Under the pieces are notes generated by a model. It saw only the letters and a list, made by a program, of their open reading frames with translations, had not been told where the DNA came from and made no database searches. A DNA stretch of 64,000 bases, taken from positions 26,553,404 through 26,617,403 of the forward strand of contig CM066916.1 of NCBI GenBank assembly GCA_033964015.1. Reading direction: 5' to 3'. A program made the position numbers and the translations under genes. Positions 36,601-49,500 of this stretch are shown here, in pieces (within the stretch, counting starts at the first letter, position 1; each line of letters starts with the position of its first letter). This DNA comes from Scolanthus callimorphus (Eukaryota > Cnidaria > Anthozoa > Actiniaria > Edwardsiidae).

Positions 36601-39600
36601 AAGAAAAGCCCAAGGCTAACTCTGAATTGTACAAGCCTCATGTTACACATGAAACAAAGAAAAGAGACAATGAGAAAATAAATCGCCTAAAAGAAGAAAC
36701 AAGAACTCAACAAATGGTTGTAAAGCATACAAAAACTGTGGAGAAATTAGACAGCAACACTGAGGCTGTTTCAAATGAACCTTATGCCAAATTGAATTTG
36801 AAAGAAGGTGACATGATAGCCATTAAAGTACCAGACAAGCTGTACATTAAAGGTCAACCCTGTCTTGGTAAAATAACAGCCCTTCCTAATGCTACTGGAC
36901 AACTAATGGTACATTATTACACTGGTACATATGATGGGTACTGGAGGCCCATGATGAGTCGTACAAGCCCCTACCTCAGAAAAGTGCCTTTATCAAGTGT
37001 GCTGTGTAAATTTGATGTGAACTCTGATGGTCGTATGAGCCCTATCACGGCTGCCATAGTCAGAGAAGTTGTTGATGGCAACAGAAACGAGCGACTGTGA
37101 TTCAAGGAACACATTACTGATGTGGAAAAACATAAATGACTAATTCAGAAACTAAATGATAGCTATGCTTTCTAGATCATTTGGGAATTAGAGTAGACTA
37201 CCTTTCAGACAATAATTATTATCACTTTAGTATATTTTGGATAGAAATGTAAAGGATATATATAGATTATAGGATAATATATTTTTGGATATTATAATTT
37301 CATAGACTATTTTACAAATAGTACATCTGAACTTTGTACAGTTATAGTGAATAAAGTGGCTTAAATATTTGAACCGACTTTTTGTATTGCTTATAAGTAT
37401 TTCCGAACGCTAAAACCTGCGTTGGCTTCCGTCAATCAAACCTTTTGATTGATGGATGTTTTCAAGTTTCGTTTGCATTTTATGGTGAAAAATTTGGCTT
37501 TGAAACCAAGCCCAAAGCCTGCGTGAAATCACCAAGAGTTCAATTGATTGACGGAAGCCAAACCGCGGTTTGTTAGTTGGCATAGTTCGCAGAATTTGAA
37601 AATTGCAGTAGTGTTATGAAGCGTATTTTATGGTGGGCAAACGTGCCGAGTATGCAGTCGAGACGACTGGCGTTCCGAGCGCCGTTGCGAAAACCAAACA
37701 AACGTCATGCCGGAAGCCTGAGTCAACTGCATTTAAGTCCGCGAAAACGGGGCAATGCCCTGAATAGTTTGCGCAACGCGAAAATATAGCGACTTTGCTG
37801 TACATGGCACATGCATTTTAGAATTTTACGTACAACATGCGTTCGCGAGTTCTGACGGATTCTCCGTCTCAACATAACACATGAAAAAACATGCGATTGA
37901 TGTCTTTTATTTTTCAAAGGTAAAGAACACGATCGTACTCCACGAAGAGACAGCACCGGTACTTCATCCTCGTCCCGCAGAAACAGCTTGACACACCACT
38001 CCCTGGAAGAACCGGACCTACGCCCCATTCACACCCCCGTCTCCCTCCACACACCCCCCTCCCGCCCTGATGTCCTCAGAATGCAGTATGACAGACGGAG
38101 GATGCAGTCTCACTCGGCAGGGGCTGCCGATACGTGGCTGAAGCACGCTGCTGCTCCATCGATGGATTCGTCTTGGGGCAAGGCGGGATCGGCAGGATCA
38201 GTTACCTCCTCCAAGCGGCGGGAGTACATGACGAAAAAGCCAAACCCAAGACTTGAAAGGTAGGTTGGAATGTGATTAATTTTGGAGTATTTATGGGGGA
38301 TCCAGGGCTCCTTTGCAACTAATCAGTTGCTGGTTCTTGCTGCCCGCAGAGTCGCAAGTTGTATCTACAACTTCTGCGGTTCTGGCAGAGTCTGTAAACT
38401 CTGCCTTTTTAAAGCTTTCTACGAAATAGTTGAACACACGTCGCAATAACTTCTGGACCAGAAGTTAGCATCTTCACAGAACACAGAGGAATGATCTTTT
38501 TGAGAAATGACAGATGAAATTGTAGGTGATTCAACTTTGTGAAAGAGAGCAAAGAGTTTTAATGTATTCTTCTGTTACAGGTTAAAGTACGATATTAAAG
38601 ACCCACCCAAGTTTCCTGACTTTGAAGCAAAGATTGCCGAGCAGCAGAACATGGCTGTGAATGCAGCTCTGAATGAGAAAGAGAACGAAATTGTTCAGAA
38701 ACGGAAGTAAGTATAGCACTGCACGTCCAAAGGTCGCGTGCTATTTTGGTCGGCCACAAGAAACCCTGAAAAATTTTATCAGACATCATTGCCCCCGCCT
38801 TGCCCTAGAGGAATACAAAAACATTACAACAGGGTTGTTCCATGTTCGCAAATGTTCTCGCAATTGCGAAAAGTAGAAATCCGATGCACTTACTCTGCAA
38901 CTCGCAACGCAATCCGATTTATTTCGCGTAGCCGTAGTTTTTGCCGCAACTGGTAACGAAACAAATATTGCGTTGCGAGTTGCAGGAAAAATTACCTCAT
39001 GCACCATTGCCTTCAGTGTCTATGGTAATTGTGTGTCTGGCGTTAACAAATTCTTGTCATATTCTAGGGATAAAAAAGCATTGGATGACTGGCGCGATAA
39101 AACCAAACGCATTCGGCAAAGAAAACAACATCTGGCTCAGTACAAGAGACCGGACAAAGTCGACGTGAACGCGCCGTACGGAACGGAGAACAACATGAAG
39201 GAAGAAAAGCCAAACGTAAGTCACCTCCCGCAACTATTTTCAAAATTTCGTATTTCTATTTAGCATAGATACGAGATGCACGCAGTATTTCCTTCGTGCT
39301 CATGTGCGTGTGGTGCTACGAAATTCGCGCCAAAACCACAGGAATACCAATGTCAAGCCACCGTTAAACGGTGCAATGTTTTCTGCAACCATTACAGCAA
39401 GTAGGATACGATTCTACTTCTCGCAACGGATTGTAGCAACTTTCAACTTTTCGAATCATGCAACTTTTCTCGCAATTTGGTTCCCAGAAGCCCTCTCGGG
39501 CTTCTTTGCGCATGTGCGTTCTGTATCAAAATGGCGGACGACTTCGAAATTGGCGCGCAAATAGTAAAAAGTTCGATACGTTGCGAGCGACCATTGCGAG

Positions 39601-41623
39601 CTAATATCAGCTGCAATGGCTCTTGCAACTTGTTCCGCAATGGATTGCGAGACAAGTTGCAGAAAACATTGCACCGTGTAACTCCATCTTAAACACATGC
39701 TCGTAATCTTGGAACTCGAACGATTCCCGTTATAACTATATTTATTGTAGCCTTATAGATACTTTTTAGATAATTTTTCAAGCTGGCAAGGGTGCAAAAA
39801 GTGAGATTTGAGCGCAATTAATCTGAATTAACCCAAGGCCCTGTTTATTTCTGACACAGGCGATGTATGTTGCGAAGTTGAAAGAACTCTTAGACGACAA
39901 AGACAAGACGGCAGCTCGAAGGTAATTTCATGAGGATTAAAAAAGACATAAAATAGAACAGGCCCTGCAAATTTTCCAAAATTTGGTTCCAGAAATGACT
40001 TTATTTATGTGAGACGTTAGAGCAGTTTTCGTATGACTGTTGTGAGTTACTCAAAATTAAGTCACTTTGTACTCACTTCGACCTCAGCCAATCAGAGTGC
40101 GCTATTCTTGCTTAGCTAGTGCTTCAAATTAATACAGCTTCGATTGGTTGACAAATATACGACCAAATGAGAATAACAATACTAAATAATTTTCGACACT
40201 CTACTAAAACCCCCTTTTCAATAATAACCTCGATATGTTGTCTCTCCTGTTCAGGGCGATGATGGACCGCGAGTTAGAGGACCGTATTCGCATGCACATG
40301 GATAAGATCCAGGACCATCGCCGGAAGGCGTATGATAATATTACAGATGAATTAGAATCGGCACGGCGGAACCTGGAGATGGTAAGAACTTAATACCCCG
40401 GGGTGGGACTCCCTATATTCGAATGCTAGGGGTGACCGTCGTATTTTTTAGGGGTTGAAATCGGCGATCTGGTATTTTTTAGGGGTTCGAAAATAAAAAA
40501 CGGTATAGTAAGAAAAATAGGTATTTTTTAGGGGGTTCTCACGCAAAAAAGGTAGTGTTTTTGAAAGTCGAGAGGATACATTTCATGTATATTAAATAAA
40601 CGGCCAGAATAAAATTTAATCTGTCAAAATTGGTATTTTTTAGGGTATTTTCAGACTGAGGGGTATTTTTTAGGGTGGAAATTTTTTCCGACCAGGTATT
40701 TAGTTTAGGGTCAAAATTCGAGTTTCCCGACGGTCACCCCTAGTATTTTAACCTTAGAGTCCCCCCCCCCCCCGGGCTTAATACTTTAATAGCCGTATCC
40801 CCCTATTGAGGAACTATAATTCCAAGTATTCCTTAGACGTACATCAACAGCCGCATATAAGAACAGCCCATTTCAGCGTCAGCCTGAAAAGAACTTCCAT
40901 ATATATACACTGTAAGGTTCTTATAAAGGAGGTATATAAAATAACTCATTTCAGCTTGGTGTTCTTACAGAGTAAAACCGTTGCATCGCGATCCTCGTTT
41001 TCAAAAACATCAAATTATGTTTTGATTTTGGACTTTGCTGTTCCGCCAACCAAACTATCTGAGCCAATGAAACTCTTGCCTTGTTTCGCCTAGTGCAGTC
41101 AACTGGCTTCCCTCTGACTAAAACCAGACAACGTCGCGACGGAAAGCCAGTCGACTGCACTAGGCGAAACAGGGCAATAATCTGATTGGCTCATAAGATT
41201 TGACTGGCGGAACAGCAAAGCCAAAAACAAATCGATGTTTTGAAAACGCGGATCGCGATGCAACGACTTTAGCTGTAATCGATCCATGTGTTCTTATATG
41301 CGGGTGTCGGAACAGAAAAAATACATGCGCATCTTTGAGAGCGGATTTCAATGGTTGCCGAAAGTAAATCAGACTTAGAACAAGGTCTGGGATCTTTGTT
41401 TTGTCAGCCAGACTGCGAAGAAAAAGTGGCTCATCTGAAGAGGAGCCAGTCAGTTGAATAACAATTCTAACGTCCTCTATTCGTTTTTGTATTCTTCTAG
41501 GCGCATCAGTTCCAACGAGAGCTCGAGGAGAGGCGGGCATTAGAGTATCGTCTGCGTGCTTTTACGGGAGATGATATCGCACTAGCTAAGGGCAAAATAA
41601 GATCACCAAAAAAGAAACGCTAA
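33627..41623 (+). CDS. LRRC27: LRRC27-like leucine-rich repeat protein, eleven exons
   Basis: Exons: 33627-33755, 33892-34022, 34498-34556, 34801-34953, 35630-35689, 37920-38259, 38581-38706, 39068-39215, 39860-39921, 40255-40381, 41501-41623. All phases agree and give 485 aa, close to human LRRC27. The N-terminus has about four leucine-rich repeats (LYLEGNFLTTLP, LKWLDLRNNHIAQVP, LKNLLLEGNNIRSLP, LSGLNISSNPLEDPP). Residues beyond about 180 are disordered; the C-terminal 200 are charged and predicted coiled coil (ALDDWRDKTKRIRQRK, RELEDRIRMHMDKIQD). Molecular function is poorly known; expression in ciliated or testis tissue is family-level knowledge. AATAAA sits near 41740. An alternative terminal exon lies at 36169-37100. 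Confidence 0.9.
36169..37100 (+). CDS. LRRC27: Alternative terminal exon of LRRC27 with Tudor/SH3-like module
   Basis: The acceptor TTTCAG at 36163-36168 gives the same phase (1) as exon 37920, so exon 35630-35689 can join either one. This exon reads through 310 residues to a stop at 37100, with AATAAA near 37351, making a 487-aa isoform. It encodes a basic, Ser/Lys/Glu-rich stretch followed by about 80 ordered-looking residues (GDMIAIKVPDKLYIKGQPC, then VHYYTGTYDGYWRPM, then YLRKVPLSSVLCKF) resembling a small beta-barrel such as Tudor or PWWP. That likeness is inference. If used, it replaces the whole coiled-coil C-terminus. Confidence 0.7.
37420..37566. mobile_element. Foldback element in LRRC27
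   Basis: CGTTGGCTTCCGTCAATCAA at 37420 is mirrored near 37547-37566. It lies between the alternative terminal exon and exon 37920. Confidence 0.7.
39368..39678. mobile_element. MITE in LRRC27 intron
   Basis: ACGGTGCAATGTTTTCTGCA at 39368 is mirrored to 39678. The interior has GCGAGTTGC/TTGCGA-type words also found at 38822-39000. Confidence 0.8.
40396..40780. mobile_element. Inverted-repeat element with repeated GGTATTTTTTAGGG
   Basis: CTAGGGGTGACCGTCG near the left end is mirrored by CGACGGTCACCCCTAG near the right, with a C-run at the boundary. Several copies of GGTATTTTTTAGGG occupy the interior. It lies in the last LRRC27 intron. Confidence 0.75.
40851..41302. mobile_element. Nested foldback elements
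   Basis: Outer ends CCGCATATAAGAACA and TGTTCTTATATGCGG enclose a longer inverted repeat (about 40978-41264) containing CGATCC, GTTTTCAAAA and a central CGCCTAGTGCAGT pair. The CACTAGGCGAAACAG word recurs near 22370 and 57855. Confidence 0.75.
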
Positions 41624-42042
41624 CAAATCTTCATCCTTCACTGATTCCTTATGATGACCGATACCTCTTTCGAAATGTTTTTTTTTTAGAAATTTGTCTA
41701 GATATTTATATGTGAACACTTGAGAAGAATATAAATATTGTAAAATAAATTATTATCAGAGTATATATTAACAATTTGGTTGATGCGATTTTCAAAGAAT
41801 AAAACGAATTCTGAGAAGGTCTCGTGTTTTGTGTTTTGCATGTCGGGCATGTGAATCGGGCGACGTTGATGATCACTTTCCACTTATCCATGAAGCCTGC
41901 TTTACACTTGTGAAGTAAGCGGAGACGGAGATCAGGGAATTTCCCTGCTGAATTTTCCATGGCACAAAAATGGAAAGTATGTATATGGTCACTTCATTAC
42001 CGCGAACATAACATCTAATTTACCCCGACCTGCTCCCAGTCT

Positions 42043-42119
42043 GACCTGGATAGCTCAGCTGGTTAGAGCATCGGATGTACAATTCTGAAGGTCGTGGGTT
42101 CGAATCCCTCTCGGGGTCA
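42043..42119 (+). tRNA. tRNA-like unit, copy 1 (isotype uncertain)
   Basis: Has an A-box-like TAGCTCAGCTGGTTAGAGC, a B-box GGGTTCGAATCCC and a downstream T6 pol III terminator. The acceptor stem GACCTGG/CGGGGTC has a mismatch. The best anticodon stem (TCGGA/TCTGA) leaves an 8-nt loop, so no anticodon is assigned. It could be a tRNA pseudogene or SINE head. Confidence 0.5.
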
Positions 42120-42334
42120 GAGATTTTTTCTCTTTCTCCGCTTACTAGGGCTAACGCTCAGAAGCACACATGGGACCATTTCATTAGCACGTTAGCTTTC
42201 ACACAAGGTTAATTCCTTATCTCCACTCTGTTGAACTTAGTGCTACGCGGCCACAGGCTTGCCTGAACATCTACATATATTCACTTCATTACCGCGAACA
42301 TTACATCTAATTTACCCCGACCTGCTCCCAGTCT

Positions 42335-42410
42335 GACCTGGATAGCTCAGCTGGTAGAGCATCGGATGTACAATTCTGAAGGTCGTGGGTTCGAATCCCT
42401 CTCCGGGTCA
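42335..42410 (+). tRNA. tRNA-like unit, copy 2 (isotype uncertain)
   Basis: As copy 1 but one base shorter in the D loop, and with an acceptor stem GACCTGG/CCGGGTC that pairs fully (one G-U). The same oversized anticodon loop is present, and a T6 run follows. Confidence 0.5.
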
Positions 42411-42779
42411 GATTTTTTCTCTTTCTCCGCTTACTAGGGCTAACGCTCAGAAGCACACATGGGACCATTTCATTAGCACGTTAGCTTTCACACAAGGTTA
42501 ATTCCTTATCTCCAAAAGTGGAAAGTGTTCTGAATTCACCTGTGTAGCCATGGGAAAGCTGAACACTTCCCATTCTTGTGTCATGGGACATTCAGCATTT
42601 TCCATAAAAGGGTTTCTGCAGTAATTCCCTGACGGACGCAAGGACGCTTATTTCCGTTTGAAATTAAACGGAGATGTAAGCGTGAAGGAAAAAGAACGGA
42701 AGGTTTCTTGTTTTCCTACGTCTCATCACCGTCGCTTACATTCCAGTGAAAATTGGGCCTCTTGCACTAAGCTGGTCTT

Positions 42780-42980
42780 GGACCCCAAATACCTCTTAAC
42801 GAGATGTTTTGTCAAAATCGATTCCCGAAATACAAAGAACTAGCTAATATTAGTCAGAAACTTTAAAATCTCTAACCTGGATTCTGGAACAAATGGCAGC
42901 GATAGGCAGTTGAATTTTCACAATTTTACTCGGAATGTATTGGATTTGGGTCACGTGACCCAGTTAGTGCAAGTGGCGTG
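42780..42980 (-). repeat. Dispersed repeat, minus-orientation copy
   Basis: The reverse complement resembles 57005-57185 (shared words TAATATCAG/TTAGTCAGAAAC, GTTTTGTCAAAATCGATT-like and a GTCACGTGAC box). No gene is recognised in 41624-43508 apart from the tRNA-like duplication. Confidence 0.6.
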
Positions 42981-43508
42981 AGACGGAACGAACGAGCCAA
43001 TCACGGCCCATACAATCACTTTGTATATACACTGGGTGCCAGTTCTCTTACCGTGCCTAGCCTACACGCAAACGAGGCTTGAAGACGCACTTCGTTATTG
43101 ATTTTCGCCCAAAGGCGCAAACCAGTTACTCAAAAGATTGACTAAAGACTTTATATTTCCAAATAAACAAACGTTATTTACATTTTATAAGAAAAAGGTA
43201 CCCAAGAACAATATCAAAATGTGTATTTACACTTTGTCGCATTATTCCACAAATTCTGTCCAGAATGATATGTACATAAATAATTTACATGACTATATCA
43301 TGAAATATCATACAAGACCAAGAATAAAACTTGAGGGACACCATACCAATAAGGAAAAACTGTGATGAACACAGTCCTTCAATTCACAAATCTCGTCAAA
43401 TTATTTTTACCTCGACCTCCGATTTTCCCCGGGAAAAGTTGAGCCAGGCAACTTAAAAGCGATCGAAAAGAGCGCTGCCTAGAGCTTCTCCACGATTATC
43501 ACACCACA

Positions 43509-46500
43509 TCATCTCAGTCCGTCCGCTTCTCCTGCTTCCTCGGCCCCAGGCTCTTCCTCGGGCTCGTTAACCACAGGGAACACATGCGGCTCTTGGGAGA
43601 CCAGTCTTCCACTTTGGTCCAGTCCCTGCTCTACCTCTCGCATCCGCCTGTACTTGGCCACGTGTTCCATTCGTGCTGGGCCACCAAGCTTGAGATATCG
43701 AGCACCAATTGCAACGGCCTGTATGTGAAATGCAGATAAAAACATTAGGTATTTGATTGGTGATACGACAGTGAATTTCCTTTTGAAGCTTATCCTCTCC
43801 AGTGTTGGGGCGGGTTCTTGTTATATATTTTATGCAGTCGACAGTGTCTAGGTTTGATCACCTGAGCCAATGATCGCTTAGTTGGAAATTTCAAGGGTCA
43901 AGAACAAAATGTAAAGGGGATACACCTATTTCAAAAAGGTTGCTTTGGGAATTGGTGTTTAGTCGTTGAGCGACATTTGTTTGGTGGTCACTCGTGCATA
44001 CAAATCCCATTGTCTTCCACGCTTGAACGGCCAAATCCTAAAGCAAAAACAAAGAAATTATTTGCTTCAGTGACCACGAAACAAAGGCGTTCAATGACCA
44101 AGACCAGTTCAAGACCAATTACCGAAGCAACCTTTTCTGAATTAGGTGTATGCTGCTCGAAAATCAAGGGGAAACCGTCCGCCTGCGTGAAATAGTTTTA
44201 TATAATAAAAAGTGAAACTGAACGTATGAATCCATGATCTCACCGCGAGAAAAACCTCAAGAACTCGGACAGCGTCTTTTAGTAGGTACAGTACAACACG
44301 GTAAGGATTGGGCGCACATAACGCTACGTTTGGCGCACAACATTGCATTTTCACACGCCAGCTACGAGATGTTCGGGCAAATGGCGCAGGTCACGTGACC
44401 ATCCAAACCCTTGAACCGAGCTATGATATACCGAAGTACAGCTTCAGCTTTCTTTTCACTTGCATCGCATTTCGTTTGCACATTGTCATAGTTTTAGAAA
44501 TGATACAATCAATCAAGGCATGCGCGCGTTTTCCAAAATGTAATAATACAGTAAACAATGCCAGATGATTTTCTGAAATATTGGTCCTTCGAGCCGGATA
44601 CAGCGACGGTCTCCCAAACAATCAAGGGTTACACAGGGGTTGATTTTGAGAGATGGAGCATGCGCTGAAAGGTCTTTCTCTCAGCGGCTCTGTATTAAAT
44701 CTCGCGCGTCAGTGGCTGTCACCAGAGCCTCCCCCGCGAGGTTACAAGCCGGGGAGCTCTGGGTTCGAGAATGAGACACGGCACTGACATGAAAAACAAG
44801 GATTGAATTATACAAAGTAGAACATAGGTACAACAACAGTGGGTCTGGCCACTCGCCGCATTTCATATCAGACCACAGAGAAAAAGAGATCACAGTCGAT
44901 TAAAACCAGATCATAAATAAGACGCCACAAGCGCGCCACATCACAGCAAAAATCTACACTCGCGCGCCCTCCATTCTAGCGATCAAGAATTGTCGAATCT
45001 TCACCGAGAAACAGAAAGGGCGGTAAGGACAGCATTCTCATAGACGATCCCACTACAATGTCGCGTCTAGTTTGCATTCTAGTTATTCTCCAGTTTGCAG
45101 TTGCTGCTGAAACCGTGTCAATATTAGCAGGTACGACAAATACGAGAATATTTAAATCCACAGGTACCAGCAGCAAGTCGTATTTATTGAAACAGCTTTG
45201 GTACTCAGAACATGTCTGGGTTTGTTCATTTAGTTATCAAGGCGCGTAGCTACCTGTACGCCAATACGCATTTGCGTACCTCGTGAAGCCCCGAAAATAC
45301 AATAAATATACAGCACAAAATAGGAGTTGGGCTATGATAACAATGCAGTGGCGTACCTCGTAAAAATGTCTGGCTACACGTCTGTTATCTATCTATTCTA
45401 TCTTAGTGGGGGGAGGTTTCAATCTCGTTCCCAGAGCCCTGCATTTTCTGCGCATGCGTCGCATAATTTGGCGACGCATGCGCAGAAAATGCAGGGCTCT
45501 GGGAACGAGATTGTGGGAGGTTCTGGTGACAGCCACTGACGCATGCGCGAGATTTGATACAGAGCCGCAGAGAGAAAGACCTTTCAGCACATGCTCCAAC
45601 GTTCAAAACCAGCCAATCAGCGAAGGCCCTCAAATGGCTGCCACCAGAGCCTCCCCTGCGAAGTGACGAGCTGGGAGCACTGGGTACGAGAATGAGCTTT
45701 GATTTGATCTTCACGCATGAGCACCAGCAACTCTTTCTTACAAAGGTAATATATTTGATTCACATGGAGCTCTCCTTTACAGTTTAAATCAAGAAAAATA
45801 ATATAAATATTTCCATTTTTCGCTGAATAAAGCGAAAGAAAATCTAATTTCTTTGCGCTGCGTTCTCGGTCTTTCCTGATTGGCTAATTATGCTTTGCCC
45901 AGACTCGCCCACTAGGGCCTCATTACCACGAAATGGCTTCCGTCTGGCGCTAAGGCCCTGTCCACACTAACGCGTTTTCAAAAGTATTCGTTTTCAAACT
46001 TATACGGATTCGCAGCGTGTTAGTGTAGACGGGAGATTCGGAAAATTTAGCTTCACAAAAAGCGATCAGTTTTTATTTGATGTTGACGTGTGCAAGGACA
46101 GTCTCAAATTAGTGGTACAGTCGATTTACGGATTCGATGAAAACGGATTCGATGAAAACGATCTGCGTGTTAGTGTGGACGAAAGACCTAAACGTATCAA
46201 AAAGTATACGGATTCGAACGAAAACGCGTTAGTGTGGACGGGGTCTAAGTTGTCTATGTAGTTGTCTTCAATCGGCTCACTGTTTGAGTAAGTTTCGGCC
46301 TACATTATTAGCTTTCAACAAAGCTCTGTTTTGTGTAGCAGCCAGACCAGTCAAATATTATGAAAGAAGGATATTTCGCTTCGGTGTGGGCGCGTATTTT
46401 TTGAAATATTACTAAAAACCCGCACATAAGAACCCGTTAGGCTAAAATTTTCATTTTAAGCCCCCTCCACATAAGATTTTAAGTTTGGTTCCGTATCAGT

Positions 46501-49500
46501 GGAGTTGATATAAGGGCGGAATATTACGATCCTCATCATCTGACTTACATTTAAAAATAACTTGACAAAACCTTTTTTTCCTTCAAGCTTAAGTACTATG
46601 TTGAATATCTATAGTGTTTACCATTCAAATAATTCCTATTTATTATAATATGTTCAAATGAAATTCATATGAAAATATAAGAACCTATTTTAAGAACCTT
46701 GGTAGCCTAAATTTGCTTGAAGTACCATTTATAACCTGTTTAGGCTAAATTAAAAAAATCCAGGTTTTTATATGCGGGTTTTTACTGTAGCTATATTCAC
46801 TGCAGTGATTTTCACTTCTGTCGCTAGTTCCAAAATGCGGTACACGGCCCGGGAGAGAGGAAGAAGTTGGTGACAAGCGAATTACAGGTAACGAATGCGC
46901 TAGAATTGATTTTCACACTAATCGTTTGACAGTCAAAGTTTTCTGAGGAGATGGAAATATTTTTATGCTCAATTGTAACATATATTTAGAATCTGTTTGG
47001 AACGCTTGGCGATGCAAAATCAATCGCTCTGATTGGTTAATTTAAGAGCATGGAATCAGCTGGTCTACATCACTTGTCAGACGCATACCCATTCGTTGAT
47101 TATGTTTCTTTTCGATTTCGCTTTGCGTTACTGGCTGTTACCGATATTGCGTTACTTGACAGGCGCGCAAAGGATTATGGGAAGGTCGTAGAAAAATTAA
47201 AATTATGTTCGATCGGACCATGATGCAACGCGCACCTTGAAAAAAGGCTCGAACCGACCGTGATGCACTGCGCGCCGCCTCGAAGAGAACAACAAGGGGA
47301 CTGGGTACGAGTCTCATCATTTCCATGAAGTCCGGTCTATCCTGACATCGAAGAATATCAAGACAGTAACTCTCGTTTCTGATTGGCTGACGACAGAAAT
47401 CGTCTAACACTGTCACGGTTCTCTTTCATAGGTGGCAAAGGAGCCTCTCCCGGACGCTGGCCTTGGATGGCGGCTCTTTATGTAGACGGGCCACCTCGTT
47501 ATTTTAAATGTGGTGCTTCATTAATATCGGATCGCTGGGTGATAACCGCTGGACACTGTGGCCGGTTTAAAGTAGGAATGATGATGCTCGGGGCGAACGT
47601 AGTGCCGGAGCAACTAAAGGTGAGAACTTCGTGAATGAAGCATTGATGGTGAAAGCCTATAACTGGACCCTGCAGGCTCCTATAAAGGTCGCTAACCTAA
47701 ACACACCGCCTCTCCGTTAGCGTGTTCGTGTGTAGGGTTCAGTTCATTTGCCATGGTCGTCCCCTCACCTCCCCAAGGGAAAACAGAAAAGGTTAGAGAT
47801 GAGGATACGTTCTTTTTCAATTATTCTGTCACTCTATCGTTCTGTTACCTTATCATTCTGTGACAGAATTCTCTTACTATCATTCTGTCACTAGGTTTGA
47901 ATAAGTTAAACTGAGAAGAAAAATGCGACCGAATATGTTACGACATGGACCTTCTACTTCTAAATGTAACAGTGGCGCGATTTTCCATTGTATTCTTTAG
48001 GTTCGTTTAGGCGAACACAACTTGAACGCGGACGACGGTACGGAACAAGAGATCAGAGTAAAAAGGGCGGTGTTTGACCCCAAGTGGGCTATAGGTACCT
48101 CTACATCCAAGCACGGTAAAAAGGTGACCAATGTGACTACCGTTCATGACGTTCTGCTGCTAGAACTCGAAAAACCTGTCAAGATCACAGAAAACGTCAG
48201 ACCGATCTGCATCAGCAAGAGGAACTTCAAACCGGGTAACGTTTCAGGATGTCTCCCTGGACCAATTTTTACTTTCATATAACTTATCAAATCCGGTAAC
48301 GTTTCAGGATGTCTCCCTGGACCAATCTTTACTTTCATATAACTCATCTAGATGACAGAAAGACAGACGGACGGACGGACGGACGGAAATTACTTGCTCT
48401 CAAATTAGTTAATCAGAACAATTTTGGTTGCATCACCAAGCGTTTCAATCAGATAGAAAAAATATTAAGCATAAACGTTTTTTCATCTCCACAGAAAATC
48501 TTGCCTCTTGGAAAATGGCAACTACGATGACTTAGTTTTTGCTTCCCAAAACCGCGAAAATTCCAACTCTCGTTCAACCTAGGAACGTTTCGCTTTGGCA
48601 AACAATCCTATGCGCAACGTGAGGTGAGAACAGCTGCCTAAATACCTCAAAGGAGAGGCTTTTCCAAAGCGTTGCACCGACTATGGAGCTGTATATATTG
48701 CGGCAAAATGCCACCCGCCATTTTGACAGCATAGCAACATACCAAGACAGAGAAAGTATCCATTTCCATCGGCTGATTTAGAGAATATAGAGCAATGTTC
48801 TCGATTAAATTTGGTAAATTAAATCTGAAACTTTGTTTTTAGATGTTTATTAATAGATTTCTACACGTAATTCGTCTTCTAATATCGAACGAAAATAATC
48901 ACAAGGGAGTGGCTGACACGTCCTCTTTAAAGCGAAAGAAATTCGGATAACAATCGTTCCTGTTCCGTCCACAGATACAATGTGTTACATCGCCGGGTGG
49001 GGCAGCAAATCGCTAGGAGGTCGAGTACCGCTGACCACACTACACGAAGTCGCCATACCACTGGTGTCACGTGACACGTGCAATAAGCCCGTATCGTACA
49101 GCGGTCTCATCACAGAAGACATGCTCTGTGCAGGGTACAAGAAGGGTGGGAAGGACGCGTGTCGAGGTGACAGCGGAGGTGCGTTAATGGTGATTACATG
49201 AGACCGAGACGAAGTCGGTCTGGCATGAATTTGTACCGGCTCGCAGGCTTAAGCCACGCGAAAAACATTGCAGCCGGGACACAAACAAATGTTTCTTTGC
49301 CAGACAAGAAACATTTTGTGTTTCCGAGACACACGCGTGAGATGTTTCCTAGTTTAGCCACTCGGGCAAACATGCAGGACACAAATGCTGCGCGCTATGT
49401 GTGTCCAAGTTTAGCCATAGCTTTAACTAAAGCAACCTTTAGTACTTTATATCTATACCCTAGAGACAGTTCATTTCACTTTCCTATGATCCCGTTCCTC

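Larger units (their letters stand above)
41990..42515 (+). repeat. Tandem duplication carrying two tRNA-like units
   Basis: A segment of about 235 bp (41990-42223) recurs at 42280-42515 with few differences. Each copy spans the tRNA-like unit, the downstream T-run and a flank containing TTAGCACGTTAGCTTTCAC. Confidence 0.85.

Noticed and set aside
43138..43365. Plus-strand frame of 75 codons with many K and N
   Set aside because: AT-rich composition, no splice sites or homology, located in the 3' flank of ENO4.
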